From RUG14515 sp045117995 (lineage in GTDB: Bacteria; Bacillota_I; Bacilli_A; RFN20; CAG-826): 64,000 bases of DNA. The notes under the pieces are model-generated. The model made no database searches and was not told the DNA's origin. It saw only the letters and a list, made by a program, of their open reading frames with translations. The translations under genes were made by a program, and so were the position numbers. Position 1 is the first letter of the stretch. Each line of letters starts with the position of its first letter. Shown here one piece after another: positions 1 through 7,915 of the stretch. The stretch spans positions 1-64,000 of the forward strand of contig JBGUOH010000003.1 of the NCBI GenBank assembly GCA_045117995.1, written 5' to 3'.

Positions 1-4
1 ATAT

Positions 5-41
5 AAAACCCCACATCAGTATAAACACGACATGGGGTTTT
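5..41. terminator. Inverted repeat at window start, possible terminator
   Basis: AAAACCCCA at 5-13 pairs perfectly with TGGGGTTTT at 33-41 across a 19-nt loop, and the right arm ends in T residues. This could terminate a gene lying left of the window. The loop is long and the T run short, so the call is weak. The rest of 1-279 shows no gene. Confidence 0.35.
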
Positions 42-279
42 GAGATTGAGACTTTTTTGAACTGTCTACTTTCGCTTGACTAGTTCATCATCCCTCTGTT
101 TTTCTTTTATCGTCAATATGTAAAAATCACAACAAATAACAAAAATACAAATAGTGATAAATGATTCGTATATGTTGTTGGTTTTGTTAATGCCATATCG
201 CCTAAACGAATAAACTAAATCCCCTGTGCGATATGTCTATATTTAAGAAGATAAAGTGCATAACTAATAAAATTGACAA

Positions 280-309
280 TTGACTTGTAAAAAATGCAAC
301 TGATATAAT
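280..309 (+). promoter_or_regulatory. Promoter with extended -10, leaderless start
   Basis: TTGACT at 280-285 and TATAAT at 304-309 are separated by 18 nt, and TG at 301-302 makes an extended -10. The expected transcription start falls at about 316, next to the ATG at 317. No Shine-Dalgarno sequence lies between the -10 and the ATG, so the mRNA is probably leaderless. A second TTGACA at 273-278 overlaps the region. Confidence 0.6.
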
Positions 310-316
310 ACTAGGC

Positions 317-652
317 ATGAAATACGGTGAAAGATTTAAAACATATAGACTTAAACAAAAGTTAACTCAAAAAGAAGCCGCGGAATTGATTGGCGTTAAA
401 CCATACCAATTAGCGAACTATGAAACAGATCGTAGTGAACCATCAATCCAAATACTCAAAAACATGTCGATGGTGTACAAAGTATCTATCGATAAGTTAG
501 TTAATAATGTCCGTTTAGATAATATCAGTCCTAGTCAACAAAGAGTGTTTGAAGAAGAAAAAGCGGAATTCGCTAAAAAGTTGGAAGATATCATAGAAGC
601 TCTCAAAGAGTGGGACGCTGGCACTAGTAAAATGTACCCTGGAGAAGAATAA
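317..652 (+). CDS. XRE-family helix-turn-helix regulator
   Basis: A 111-residue DNA-binding regulator. Residues about 5-60 form a Cro/CI-type HTH (LTQKEAAELIGVKPYQLANY followed by E..R..PSI), and the remainder is a charged, probably helical tail that could mediate dimerisation. No sensor or enzymatic domain is visible. It is monocistronic, with its own promoter and a terminator overlapping its stop codon. It sits immediately upstream of the capsule operon leader and might regulate it, but this is position-based inference. The start codon is placed by the HTH beginning and the leaderless promoter. Confidence 0.85.
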   Translation: MKYGERFKTYRLKQKLTQKEAAELIGVKPYQLANYETDRSEPSIQILKNMSMVYKVSIDKLVNNVRLDNISPSQQRVFEEEKAEFAKKLEDIIEALKEWDAGTSKMYPGEE

Positions 653-667
653 TCTCTAGGGCTTTTT
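637..667 (+). terminator. Intrinsic terminator of the XRE gene
   Basis: CCCTGGAGA at 637-645 pairs with TCTCTAGGG at 653-661 (one G-U pair), followed by TTTTT at 663-667. The left arm lies inside the coding sequence and the stop codon is in the loop, an economical arrangement. Confidence 0.75.
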
Positions 668-701
668 ATATTTCAAAAACGTAGTAGTGTAACAATTCTC
701 T

Positions 702-729
702 TTGAGGACTTGGCTTTATTATGTATAAT
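702..729 (+). promoter_or_regulatory. Candidate promoter of the capsule operon leader
   Basis: TTGAGG at 702-707 and a consensus TATAAT at 724-729 are separated by 16 nt; transcription would start near 736. There is no open reading frame between here and 1012, so the transcript would be a leader RNA that first meets the terminator at 808-865. Confidence 0.5.
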
Positions 730-735
730 AAGGTC

Positions 736-865
736 AAGAAAGATAAAATATTTGTCTTCTAGACACAAAAAAATATTTTTGTAACAAGACTGTTAATTAT
801 TATGAATAACATCACTAAACATTCTTCAAAAGAAGCGACTATCGCTTGTTTAAGTGATGTTTTTT
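736..865 (+). ncRNA. Putative capsule-operon leader RNA
   Basis: This is a predicted untranslated leader of about 130 nt. A first hairpin pairs AAAATATTT at 745-753 with AAATATTTT at 771-779, with GTC/GAC closing the loop. It is followed by the branched terminator at 808-865. Because the operon encodes a LoaP-type NusG paralogue (3454-3987), which in other Bacillota acts on leader RNA of long polysaccharide or antibiotic operons, a role as antitermination target is plausible. The remaining 653-1011 holds only this leader and a second promoter. Confidence 0.4.
808..865 (+). terminator. Branched terminator before the capsule operon
   Basis: AACATCACTAAAC at 808-820 pairs with GTTTAAGTGATGTT at 848-861 (one bulge) and runs into T residues to 865. 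The apical part holds two small hairpins: TTCTT/AAGAA around 822-835 and AAGCGA 833-838 with TCGCTT 842-847. It is 146 bp upstream of the first capsule gene, in the same orientation. Confidence 0.65.
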
Positions 866-941
866 GTGTTAACAAAAGAGCAGTCAATTGATGTCTAGAT
901 AAAACTTTTTACATTTACAATGTACTTATCTTTCAGTTGCA

Positions 942-970
942 TTGCGCGCTAGATAAGCACAAGATATAAA
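942..970 (+). promoter_or_regulatory. Possible second promoter proximal to the capsule operon
   Basis: TTGCGC at 942-947 and TATAAA at 965-970 with 17-nt spacing. The -35 is poor. The octamer CTAGATAA occurs at 895-902 and again at 949-956 between the two elements and could be a binding site. The ribosome binding site AAGGGGG at 998-1004 is 7 nt before the ATG. Confidence 0.4.
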
Positions 971-1011
971 ATAAGTATTTTATCCAAAACAACTTTTAAG
1001 GGGGTTACGTT

Positions 1012-1842
1012 ATGGACGAAGAAAAAGCGGGAGTCGTCGACGAAGGCCGTGGATTGACTTTCAAAGATATCATCTTCATTATCCGTAAACATTGGATTGC
1101 GATTGTAGCATTTATCGCCGCCGGATTCATCGGTGGTATGGTCTTTACTAAAGTTTATTCACACGTCAGACCACAATACACATCCACAGGTACAATGTTA
1201 GTTTCATATGAAAGTGATAAGAGTACATCTATTACCACAGACTATAGTTTCTCTAACTACATCACTAATACGTATGTCGCATTTATTAAGGAAGAAGCGG
1301 TTCTAACCAAAGCTTCTGAAAAGATCAAAGTAATGGCAGAAAACGATGAAGTTACTGCCCCAGTGACTGTTGGTCAATTAAAGAGCAATTTATCTGTTTC
1401 TGCAAGTTCGTTAATTTTAAAGGTCTCCTATACCGCTAGCGATAAGGTTGATGCGAGAGTTATCGTTCAAACTGTTATCGATACCGCTAGTGAAGTCGCA
1501 GACTCACCAAAAACTGACGAAGCAGGAAACATTATCTATAAGAAAGACTCAAATGGTAACGATACCACTGAAGCTGAACCAAAATACAGATTCTTAAATG
1601 GCAACTTAACACCAGTTAGCCAAGCAAAGAATGGTACTGCTGTTTCTCATACCTTAAGGGATACCGCGATTGGTTTAGGCGCTGGTGTTGTCTTAGCATT
1701 CCTCTATGTCTTACTTAGAGAATTATTTGATAACACATTCAAGAGCAGTGAAGAAATCGAAAGAATGCTTAATCTTCCAGTTTTAGCAGGCATTCCTGAC
1801 TATCAATTTGAAGATGAAAAGAAGAAAGGTGGTAAAAAGTAA
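1012..1842 (+). CDS. Wzz/CapA-type chain-length adaptor of the BY-kinase
   Basis: A 276-residue membrane protein of the polysaccharide co-polymerase family. One transmembrane helix lies near residues 30-50 and a second near 217-237, with an extracytoplasmic domain of about 165 residues between them; a short lysine-rich cytoplasmic tail follows. In Gram-positive capsule loci such proteins activate the separately encoded tyrosine kinase and control chain length. The kinase starts 1 nt after its stop. Strong ribosome binding site AAGGGGG. First gene of the ~25-kb operon. Confidence 0.88.
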   Translation: MDEEKAGVVDEGRGLTFKDIIFIIRKHWIAIVAFIAAGFIGGMVFTKVYSHVRPQYTSTGTMLVSYESDKSTSITTDYSFSNYITNTYVAFIKEEAVLTKASEKIKVMAENDEVTAPVTVGQLKSNLSVSASSLILKVSYTASDKVDARVIVQTVIDTASEVADSPKTDEAGNIIYKKDSNGNDTTEAEPKYRFLNGNLTPVSQAKNGTAVSHTLRDTAIGLGAGVVLAFLYVLLRELFDNTFKSSEEIERMLNLPVLAGIPDYQFEDEKKKGGKK

Positions 1843-1843
1843 T

Positions 1844-2632
1844 ATGGCGCCTAGAAAAGTTAAACATACAGCGATTGATAATCCACAATATCGCATTATT
1901 ACTGTCGAAGAACCTCTTTCCATCGCCGCAGAATCCTATAGACGTATTAAAACATCACTAGAATTCGCTAATGTTGATAAGAAGATTCAAGTTATTCAAA
2001 TTTGTTCTTCTATGCAAGGTGAAGGTAAATCCGTAACTGCTTTAAACGTTGCAGCAACCTATGCTGAAGACAATAAGAAAGTCATCGTCGTGGATCTTGA
2101 CTTTAGAAGACCAAAACTTCACCGTTCATTTAGACAAGAAAATAAGAATGGTATTACCGATGTTCTTGCGGAACACATTAAATTAGAAGACGCCATCATT
2201 CATGGTGACAATGGTATCGACTGCTTAAATAGAGGCAGCAAAGCGCCATTCCCAACAGCCTTATTAGGTAGTGAAAACATCGTTAAGTTATTCGAACAAC
2301 TTAAAAAGAAATACGAATACATCATCGTTGACTGCCCACCAATTTTAGCGGTTTCCGATGCTGCAATCATCTCTAGATTATGTGATGGCTGCTTATTCGT
2401 TATTAGCCAAGCTAAAACAGAAAAAGCCGCTGCTAAGGAATCAGTTAAAATTCTTAGAGAAAACGGCGTGAATATCTTAGGTGTTGTTTTTGACAATATC
2501 TCTGCTAAACGTGGTAACTACTACTATAGTAACAAGTACAAATACTACTATCAAAACTACTATGGTAAAGATACCAACACAAATAATCCTAACGGTGAGG
2601 AAGAAAACGCCGAAAACGAAGAAAGTGAGTAA
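1844..2632 (+). CDS. BY-kinase (CpsD/CapB-type tyrosine kinase)
   Basis: A 262-residue cytoplasmic autophosphorylating tyrosine kinase that works with the upstream adaptor. Visible motifs: Walker A MQGEGKS, Walker A' VIVVDLDFRRPK, Walker B YIIVDCPP, and a C-terminal tyrosine cluster (YYYSNKYKYYYQNYY) that is the usual autophosphorylation site. An upstream in-frame ATG at 1808 exists, but ATG 1844 is preferred: it has AAAGGTGG at 1825-1832 and directly follows the previous stop. Confidence 0.92.
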   Translation: MAPRKVKHTAIDNPQYRIITVEEPLSIAAESYRRIKTSLEFANVDKKIQVIQICSSMQGEGKSVTALNVAATYAEDNKKVIVVDLDFRRPKLHRSFRQENKNGITDVLAEHIKLEDAIIHGDNGIDCLNRGSKAPFPTALLGSENIVKLFEQLKKKYEYIIVDCPPILAVSDAAIISRLCDGCLFVISQAKTEKAAAKESVKILRENGVNILGVVFDNISAKRGNYYYSNKYKYYYQNYYGKDTNTNNPNGEEENAENEESE

Positions 2633-2640
2633 TGTAAATA

Positions 2641-3303
2641 ATGATTGATATCCACACTCACGTTATTCCTAATGTCGATGATGGCTCTCCTTCTTTAGAA
2701 ACATCTATCGAAATGATTAAACACGAAATAGCGGTAGGTGTGACAGAAATCATTGCTACTCCACATCATATCTATCACAGATACACAAAGTCTGTTGAAG
2801 AAATCAAAAAACAGTTTGAACTGTTAAAGAGTGAAGTAGAAAAACAAAACTTACCCATTAAATTGTATTTAGGTCAAGAAATTTGCTACACACATAGAGA
2901 GGATACCCTCGCTATGTTACAAAGAGGCGAATTATTGACTTTAAATAACACCAATCGAGTATTACTTGAGTTCTCATTTACTAGAGAACCTGAAGATTTA
3001 CTCGATATCATCTATAACTTCTCCATCAAAGGCTACGAAGTAATCGTCGCTCACGTAGAGAGATACTTATGGATGACCTATGACAAGGTTGAAGCTCTTA
3101 AACAAGAAGGCGCTCTCATCCAAATCAATTCTGATTCCATTATTGGTAAAACAACATGGAAAGAGAAAAGATTTACTAGAAAGCTATTAAAACATCACCT
3201 TGTCGACTTTGTGGCCTCTGATACGCACAGTTTCAGACCATCAACGTTGGATAAGTCATATAAGGTCGTGAAGAATCCTGACTTATTCAACTACGTGAGA
3301 TAA
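2641..3303 (+). CDS. CpsB/YwqE-type tyrosine phosphatase (PHP fold)
   Basis: A 220-residue metal-dependent phosphotyrosine phosphatase of the PHP family that reverses the BY-kinase. The N-terminal metal motif IDIHTHVIPNVDDG is intact, with further ligands in ATPHH, GQEI, AHVERY and ASDTHS. Length is close to the usual ~240-250. It follows the kinase by 8 nt, giving the common order adaptor-kinase-phosphatase. Confidence 0.92.
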   Translation: MIDIHTHVIPNVDDGSPSLETSIEMIKHEIAVGVTEIIATPHHIYHRYTKSVEEIKKQFELLKSEVEKQNLPIKLYLGQEICYTHREDTLAMLQRGELLTLNNTNRVLLEFSFTREPEDLLDIIYNFSIKGYEVIVAHVERYLWMTYDKVEALKQEGALIQINSDSIIGKTTWKEKRFTRKLLKHHLVDFVASDTHSFRPSTLDKSYKVVKNPDLFNYVR

Positions 3304-3453
3304 TCAAAGTCTTACAAACCTCCTTCTTATTCTATATCACTAAATTGAAGCCTTTGGCACCTTGATAGGGTATAGATATCATCATCTTATCTAGGTATAT
3401 TTATTGGACTATATCTAATGAACGAGCATGCCTAAAAACGGGGAATTTAAGTT

Positions 3454-3987
3454 ATGTACTACGTTATTCAAGTCAAAACCGGAAAAGAACAGCAAGCAAT
3501 CGAAGACATTATGAAAAATAAGCCAGACGATGCTTCTTTCGACGTTTTCTCTCCTTATCGTAAATCACTCCGTAAATTCAAAGGCGTGATGCGAGAAGTT
3601 GTCGAAAGATGCTTCCCTGGCTATGTTTTTGTTGAGACCAATGATGTACAAAGACTTTTCAAACAACTGTACTTCACACCAGGCTTCCAAAGATTATTAG
3701 GCCGAGAAGAAGGCACAGAAAACTTCGTACCTTTAGATAAAGATGAATCCCGTATGGTGGATATCCTTTATAGCAAAAACAACAACCGTATAACAGAGAT
3801 ATCTAACATCGAAGTTAGAGAAGGAGAAATGATTAGAGTGCTAGATGGACCACTTATGGGTCTAGAAACTCAAATCAAAAAAGTGAATCTTCACAAAAGA
3901 ACGGTCACTATTGAATACAAGATGTGTGGACGATTAGTTAGTTCAAATGTCGGTATCAATATTGTGACAAATATTATTAACAAGTAA
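3454..3987 (+). CDS. loaP: LoaP/RfaH-like NusG paralogue (antiterminator)
   Basis: A 177-residue NusG-family transcription factor. The N-terminal NGN domain begins YYVIQVKTGKEQQAI and contains FPGYVFVE; the C-terminal KOW part has GEMIRVLDGPLMGLE. Specialised NusG paralogues inside polysaccharide loci (LoaP in Bacillota, UpxY in Bacteroides) let RNA polymerase read through terminators in long operons. The 150-bp gap upstream (3304-3453) contains small hairpins but no clear promoter; GGGGAA gives a weak ribosome binding site. The gene symbol is by family and context. Confidence 0.82.
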   Translation: MYYVIQVKTGKEQQAIEDIMKNKPDDASFDVFSPYRKSLRKFKGVMREVVERCFPGYVFVETNDVQRLFKQLYFTPGFQRLLGREEGTENFVPLDKDESRMVDILYSKNNNRITEISNIEVREGEMIRVLDGPLMGLETQIKKVNLHKRTVTIEYKMCGRLVSSNVGINIVTNIINK

Positions 3988-3989
3988 TT

Positions 3990-5957
3990 ATGCGTATTTC
4001 AAACAAACACAAATTCTCGTTCTTCCCAATTAGATGGATGCTCATCTTCTATGACCTATTTGTCTATGTAACGGTTATATTGTTTGCGTTTGTTATTTAT
4101 AGACGTCCAGATATCGGTGGTGGTAAGCAGCTTGAATGGATTCAAGTTTTGTACCACTTTTTAATCGGCTCATTCTGTGTCGTAGTTTCTAGATTCTTCT
4201 GGAGAGTGTATGGTCAAATCTGGAGATATGGTGGTGTTTCCTCATATATTCGTTTAATGATTGCTGACACATGTGCCTTAATAGTGTATTGGCTTGCTCA
4301 AAGATTTATTCCAGGTGTTGGCAACATTGGCTTCGTTTTAGTTACGCTCGTAGTGTTTGCTAATACACTCATCTGTTTGGCCTGCCGTATGTTATATCGC
4401 TTCACTTATAAGAAGCTTGATAGAACAACTAAATTTGGTAGATTCGTCACCAAAATGGTCAATATTTTTGGTCGAAGCCAATGGACCATTAACGACAAAG
4501 GTGATCCAATTGAAAAGATTAGAATTGCTATCGTTGGTGCTGGTATCGTTGGTACTGCGCTAGCGGAAGAATTAGGCAACAACCCTCACAGTGCTTACAA
4601 AGCAGTTTGTTTCGTTGATAACGATCCTGAAAAGCTTGGTAGAGAAATCTATGGCTTAGAAGTCATTAGAGAAGGTGAAGACGCTCCTGAATTATTAAAA
4701 GACTTTAACGTTCAAGAAGTTGTTTTAGCTTTACCGGGTACTGTTGAAGGCGAAGAAAGAAAAATGTTATACCAACGTTATAAAAACGCTGGTTTTAAAG
4801 TTAAATCATATGACTATCCTTCAATGCAGAACACTCAAAAAGGTAAGAGAACCTTAAGAGAATTCGATATTGAAGACTTGCTATTTAGAAAAGAACAAGA
4901 AATCATCACGGACGCCACAGTTAATTACTATAAAGAAAAAGTCATTTTAGTTACCGGCGGTGGTGGTTCCATTGGTTCTGAAATCGCTAGACAATTAGCG
5001 AAGATGGAACCAAAACAATTAATTCTTTTAGACATCTATGAAAATGGCGTCTATGACGTCCAACAAGAATTAAGAATTGAGTATGGCGATACATTAGACC
5101 TCAAGGTTGAGATTTGTTCTATCACCAATAAACCAGCTCTAGAAAAAGTATTCCAAGAATATAAACCAAACATTGTTATTATGGCTGCAGCCCACAAGCA
5201 CGTTCCATTAATGGAACATAATATCGTTGAAGCTGTTGATAATAACGTCTTTGGCACACTTAATACCGTTGAATTATCTGAAAAATATGGCGCTGATCGC
5301 GTTCATATGGTCTCTACTGATAAAGCGGTCAATCCAACCAATGTTATGGGGGCTACTAAGAGAATGTGTGAGATGATTTGCATGACACACGCTACAAAGA
5401 AGCAACATACGAAGTTTAGTGCCACTAGATTTGGTAATGTTTTAGGTTCCGCTGGTAGCGTTATTCCATTGTTCAAAAAGCAAATTCAAAACGGTGGTCC
5501 AGTCACATTAACTGACAAGCGTATCATCAGATACTTTATGACTATTCCTGAAGCATCTCAGTTAGTGCTACACAGTGCCACAATCGCCAAGAATGGTGAA
5601 TTAATGGTTCTTGACATGGGTCAACCAGTTAAAATTTACGATCTTGCAGTTTCCATTATCAAAATGGCTGGATTTGAGCCGGATAAAGATATCAAGATTA
5701 TTGAAACTGGTTTAAGACCAGGCGAAAAGTTATATGAGGAATTATTAGTCAAAGACGAACATTTAGCTAAGACAAGCAATAAACAAATATTTATTGAAAA
5801 AGATACCCCTGTTTCTATGGAAGAATTAAATGCTAAATTAGAAAAACTAGCAGAAGTAATGAAAACAGGCGATAACATATTAATGAAGCAAGCATTGAAA
5901 GATACTATTCCTACATATGTTAACGGCTACGAAGTTAATGGTGGAGGAATGAAATAA
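3990..5957 (+). CDS. Membrane UDP-GlcNAc 4,6-dehydratase (PglF/WbpM/CapD type)
   Basis: 655 residues. Four N-terminal membrane helices (about 12-130), a nucleotide-binding domain near 175-285 (AIVGAGIVGTALAEEL), and an extended SDR domain from about 310 (VTGGGGSIGSE). The catalytic segment STDKAVNPTNVMGATK has T-D-K and, eight residues after the Lys, Met in place of the usual SDR Tyr, as in PglF-type dehydratases. It converts UDP-GlcNAc to the 4-keto-6-deoxy sugar. No 4-aminotransferase is nearby, so a reductase (candidate 10770-11621) may finish the sugar, as WbpM/WbpV do. Confidence 0.9.
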   Translation: MRISNKHKFSFFPIRWMLIFYDLFVYVTVILFAFVIYRRPDIGGGKQLEWIQVLYHFLIGSFCVVVSRFFWRVYGQIWRYGGVSSYIRLMIADTCALIVYWLAQRFIPGVGNIGFVLVTLVVFANTLICLACRMLYRFTYKKLDRTTKFGRFVTKMVNIFGRSQWTINDKGDPIEKIRIAIVGAGIVGTALAEELGNNPHSAYKAVCFVDNDPEKLGREIYGLEVIREGEDAPELLKDFNVQEVVLALPGTVEGEERKMLYQRYKNAGFKVKSYDYPSMQNTQKGKRTLREFDIEDLLFRKEQEIITDATVNYYKEKVILVTGGGGSIGSEIARQLAKMEPKQLILLDIYENGVYDVQQELRIEYGDTLDLKVEICSITNKPALEKVFQEYKPNIVIMAAAHKHVPLMEHNIVEAVDNNVFGTLNTVELSEKYGADRVHMVSTDKAVNPTNVMGATKRMCEMICMTHATKKQHTKFSATRFGNVLGSAGSVIPLFKKQIQNGGPVTLTDKRIIRYFMTIPEASQLVLHSATIAKNGELMVLDMGQPVKIYDLAVSIIKMAGFEPDKDIKIIETGLRPGEKLYEELLVKDEHLAKTSNKQIFIEKDTPVSMEELNAKLEKLAEVMKTGDNILMKQALKDTIPTYVNGYEVNGGGMK

Positions 5958-6041
5958 ATCGGCCTTGCATGTAGCTATTTATGGTTGGCATAAGCATTTG
6001 ATAGAGTTTTTAGTATGCATAACAAATGAGGAGAACCGCAT

Positions 6042-7238
6042 ATGGAAGTCTTTAACACTATTGTCTATTTAATTGGGTCAATTACAACAGTTGTATGCAT
6101 TGTTGTGTGCTTGGTTTTGTTTTTTGTTACAAAGCAAAAGAACAAAGATGGGACGCGCAACGAATTAACAAATAATAGTTCCGAGAAGCCTTGGTCTTTG
6201 GGAGTTTGGATTGCTGGTGTATTTGTTGCTGGTACAGGCGTAGCTCTTATGTATGCCCCTTCTGATATAGTTGGTTACGTAAATGAGGGTCTGAATCCTA
6301 CTGAATCTATAATCATGGTTGCTCTTTTGAATGGGGCACCAGTTTGGGCTCTGTATTCAGTAGTTGGCCTTTGGTATATGAAACACATGGATTCCAAAAT
6401 TGGAAAAATCGCAGCTATGCTTTCAACGATTTTAGGCATGTCAATTTCTTTGTGGACTGGTATGAGAACAGTTGCTAGATTTGTCGGCTTTAATTTCCCT
6501 GGCTTTCAATTTTTGCTAGCAGGTATTGTTGTTTGTGTTGCTATGTTATCGGCCAAATTTGGTTGGCTTAAAAACATTTCTAAGATTGCTTTTCTAGTTT
6601 TTGTTTGCGCCTTTTTAGTAGTTATTGCCACTCCTTCTAGCGAATTTAAATTTATGCCTATTGAAGGTGGTATTACCGCCAATTTCTTCAAGGCATATTT
6701 TGTTGGACCAACTGCTGCTAGTTGGATTTTCTGGTTTATCTCTTGGACACCAACTGTCGCAAGATGGTTAGCTCATATTTCCAAAGGAAGAACAATGAAA
6801 GAATACATAGCTGGAACAATGATTCTTCCAACTATTTTAGCTCTTATTTGGATGGGTGTTTCTTGGATGTATCAGGATGTAATAATGAATTTTAACCTTA
6901 AGGAAAATATTTCCTCAATCATTCCTTGTCTAGTATTCATTGTTTCCGGGATGTTGTTTATGATAGGAACTTTAGATTCCGACTGCAAGGTGTTTACAGA
7001 GGATTTGGAAGTGCTAACAAGGGGAAAATTGGATCGTAGAAAGACAACCCCATACTACGGATTGTTTGTTATATTTTTCTTTTGCCTTTTTATTTCAGGC
7101 ATCATCCAAAAACCATTCGATTTCAACGAGTACTCCTCACTTGTCTTTATGCCGTTAGTGGTACTTAGTCTTGTCGAATGTATCAAACTAATCGTTAATA
7201 TGTTTAAAAAGAAACAAAATCAAATTCAGGAGGCATAA
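6042..7238 (+). CDS. Divergent, short BCCT-family transporter
   Basis: 398 residues, about ten hydrophobic helices. The signature ISWTPTVARWLAHISKGRT (233-251) matches the BCCT hallmark W-S-P-F-V-G..ARISRGRT, and AGTGVALMY (63-71) matches the glycine-rich substrate/Na+ helix. BCCT proteins import betaine, choline or carnitine and are usually 500+ residues. By hand alignment to BetP, W102 and Y105 match box residues W194 and Y197, the W189 position is Asn97, and W373/W374/W377 are W231/F232/W235, so the aromatic box is partly kept. It heads the deacetylase/ATP-grasp block; a capsule-locus BCCT is unusual. Good RBS GAGGAGA upstream. Confidence 0.7.
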   Translation: MEVFNTIVYLIGSITTVVCIVVCLVLFFVTKQKNKDGTRNELTNNSSEKPWSLGVWIAGVFVAGTGVALMYAPSDIVGYVNEGLNPTESIIMVALLNGAPVWALYSVVGLWYMKHMDSKIGKIAAMLSTILGMSISLWTGMRTVARFVGFNFPGFQFLLAGIVVCVAMLSAKFGWLKNISKIAFLVFVCAFLVVIATPSSEFKFMPIEGGITANFFKAYFVGPTAASWIFWFISWTPTVARWLAHISKGRTMKEYIAGTMILPTILALIWMGVSWMYQDVIMNFNLKENISSIIPCLVFIVSGMLFMIGTLDSDCKVFTEDLEVLTRGKLDRRKTTPYYGLFVIFFFCLFISGIIQKPFDFNEYSSLVFMPLVVLSLVECIKLIVNMFKKKQNQIQEA

Positions 7239-7241
7239 TTC

Positions 7242-7913
7242 ATGAAATATTTGGTAGTTGTAGCCCACCCTGACGACGAAGTGCTCGGCGCAGCGGCAAC
7301 AATCAGTAAATTAATCCAAGACGGAAACGATGTTGCAGTAGTAACTATGGCTAATCATGCTGCGGCAAGGGCTAATCTCTCCGCAACTTTGGAAAAAGAC
7401 CAAGCACAAGCTTTTGAAATAATGGGAATAAAGAAGTCTTATGCTGCAGACTTTCCAAATATTAAAATGAATACTGTTGCTCATTTAGATTTAGTTCAAT
7501 TTATAGAGAACTGTATTGAAGACTTTGGTGCAGAAGCAATTATTACGCACCATCCATCTGACACAAATAACGATCATGTGGTGACTAGTTACGCTGTTCA
7601 AGCAGCGTGTCGCTTGTTTCAGAGAAAAAAAGATATCCCGGCATTGAAGTTGTTACTTTATATGGAAATACCTTCTAGTACGGAATGGAGTTTTGATAGT
7701 AGTGCGAATCGTTTTTCACCAAACTATTTTGTGGAAATAGGCAAAGATGGTGTCGAACTAAAGATAAAGGCGATAGAAGCATATAAGGGTGTTATGAGAC
7801 CATATCCACATCCGAGAAGCAAAGAAGCAATTGAAGGACTGGCTGCTTTCAGAGGTTCTCAATCAGGCTGTAATTATGCAGAAGCTTTTGAATGCGTGTT
7901 TGTAAGAAAATAA
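7242..7913 (+). CDS. PIG-L/LmbE family de-N-acetylase
   Basis: A 223-residue zinc-dependent deacetylase. The N-terminal AHPDDE motif and the later HHPSDTNNDH supply the usual metal ligands and catalytic Asp. Members remove acetyl groups from GlcNAc-type sugars on small molecules or lipid carriers. There is no signal peptide, so it acts in the cytoplasm on a nucleotide or lipid-linked sugar. It is 3 nt after the BCCT gene and 2 nt before an ATP-grasp gene, suggesting that the exposed amine is then acylated. Confidence 0.88.
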   Translation: MKYLVVVAHPDDEVLGAAATISKLIQDGNDVAVVTMANHAAARANLSATLEKDQAQAFEIMGIKKSYAADFPNIKMNTVAHLDLVQFIENCIEDFGAEAIITHHPSDTNNDHVVTSYAVQAACRLFQRKKDIPALKLLLYMEIPSSTEWSFDSSANRFSPNYFVEIGKDGVELKIKAIEAYKGVMRPYPHPRSKEAIEGLAAFRGSQSGCNYAEAFECVFVRK

Positions 7914-7915
7914 AA

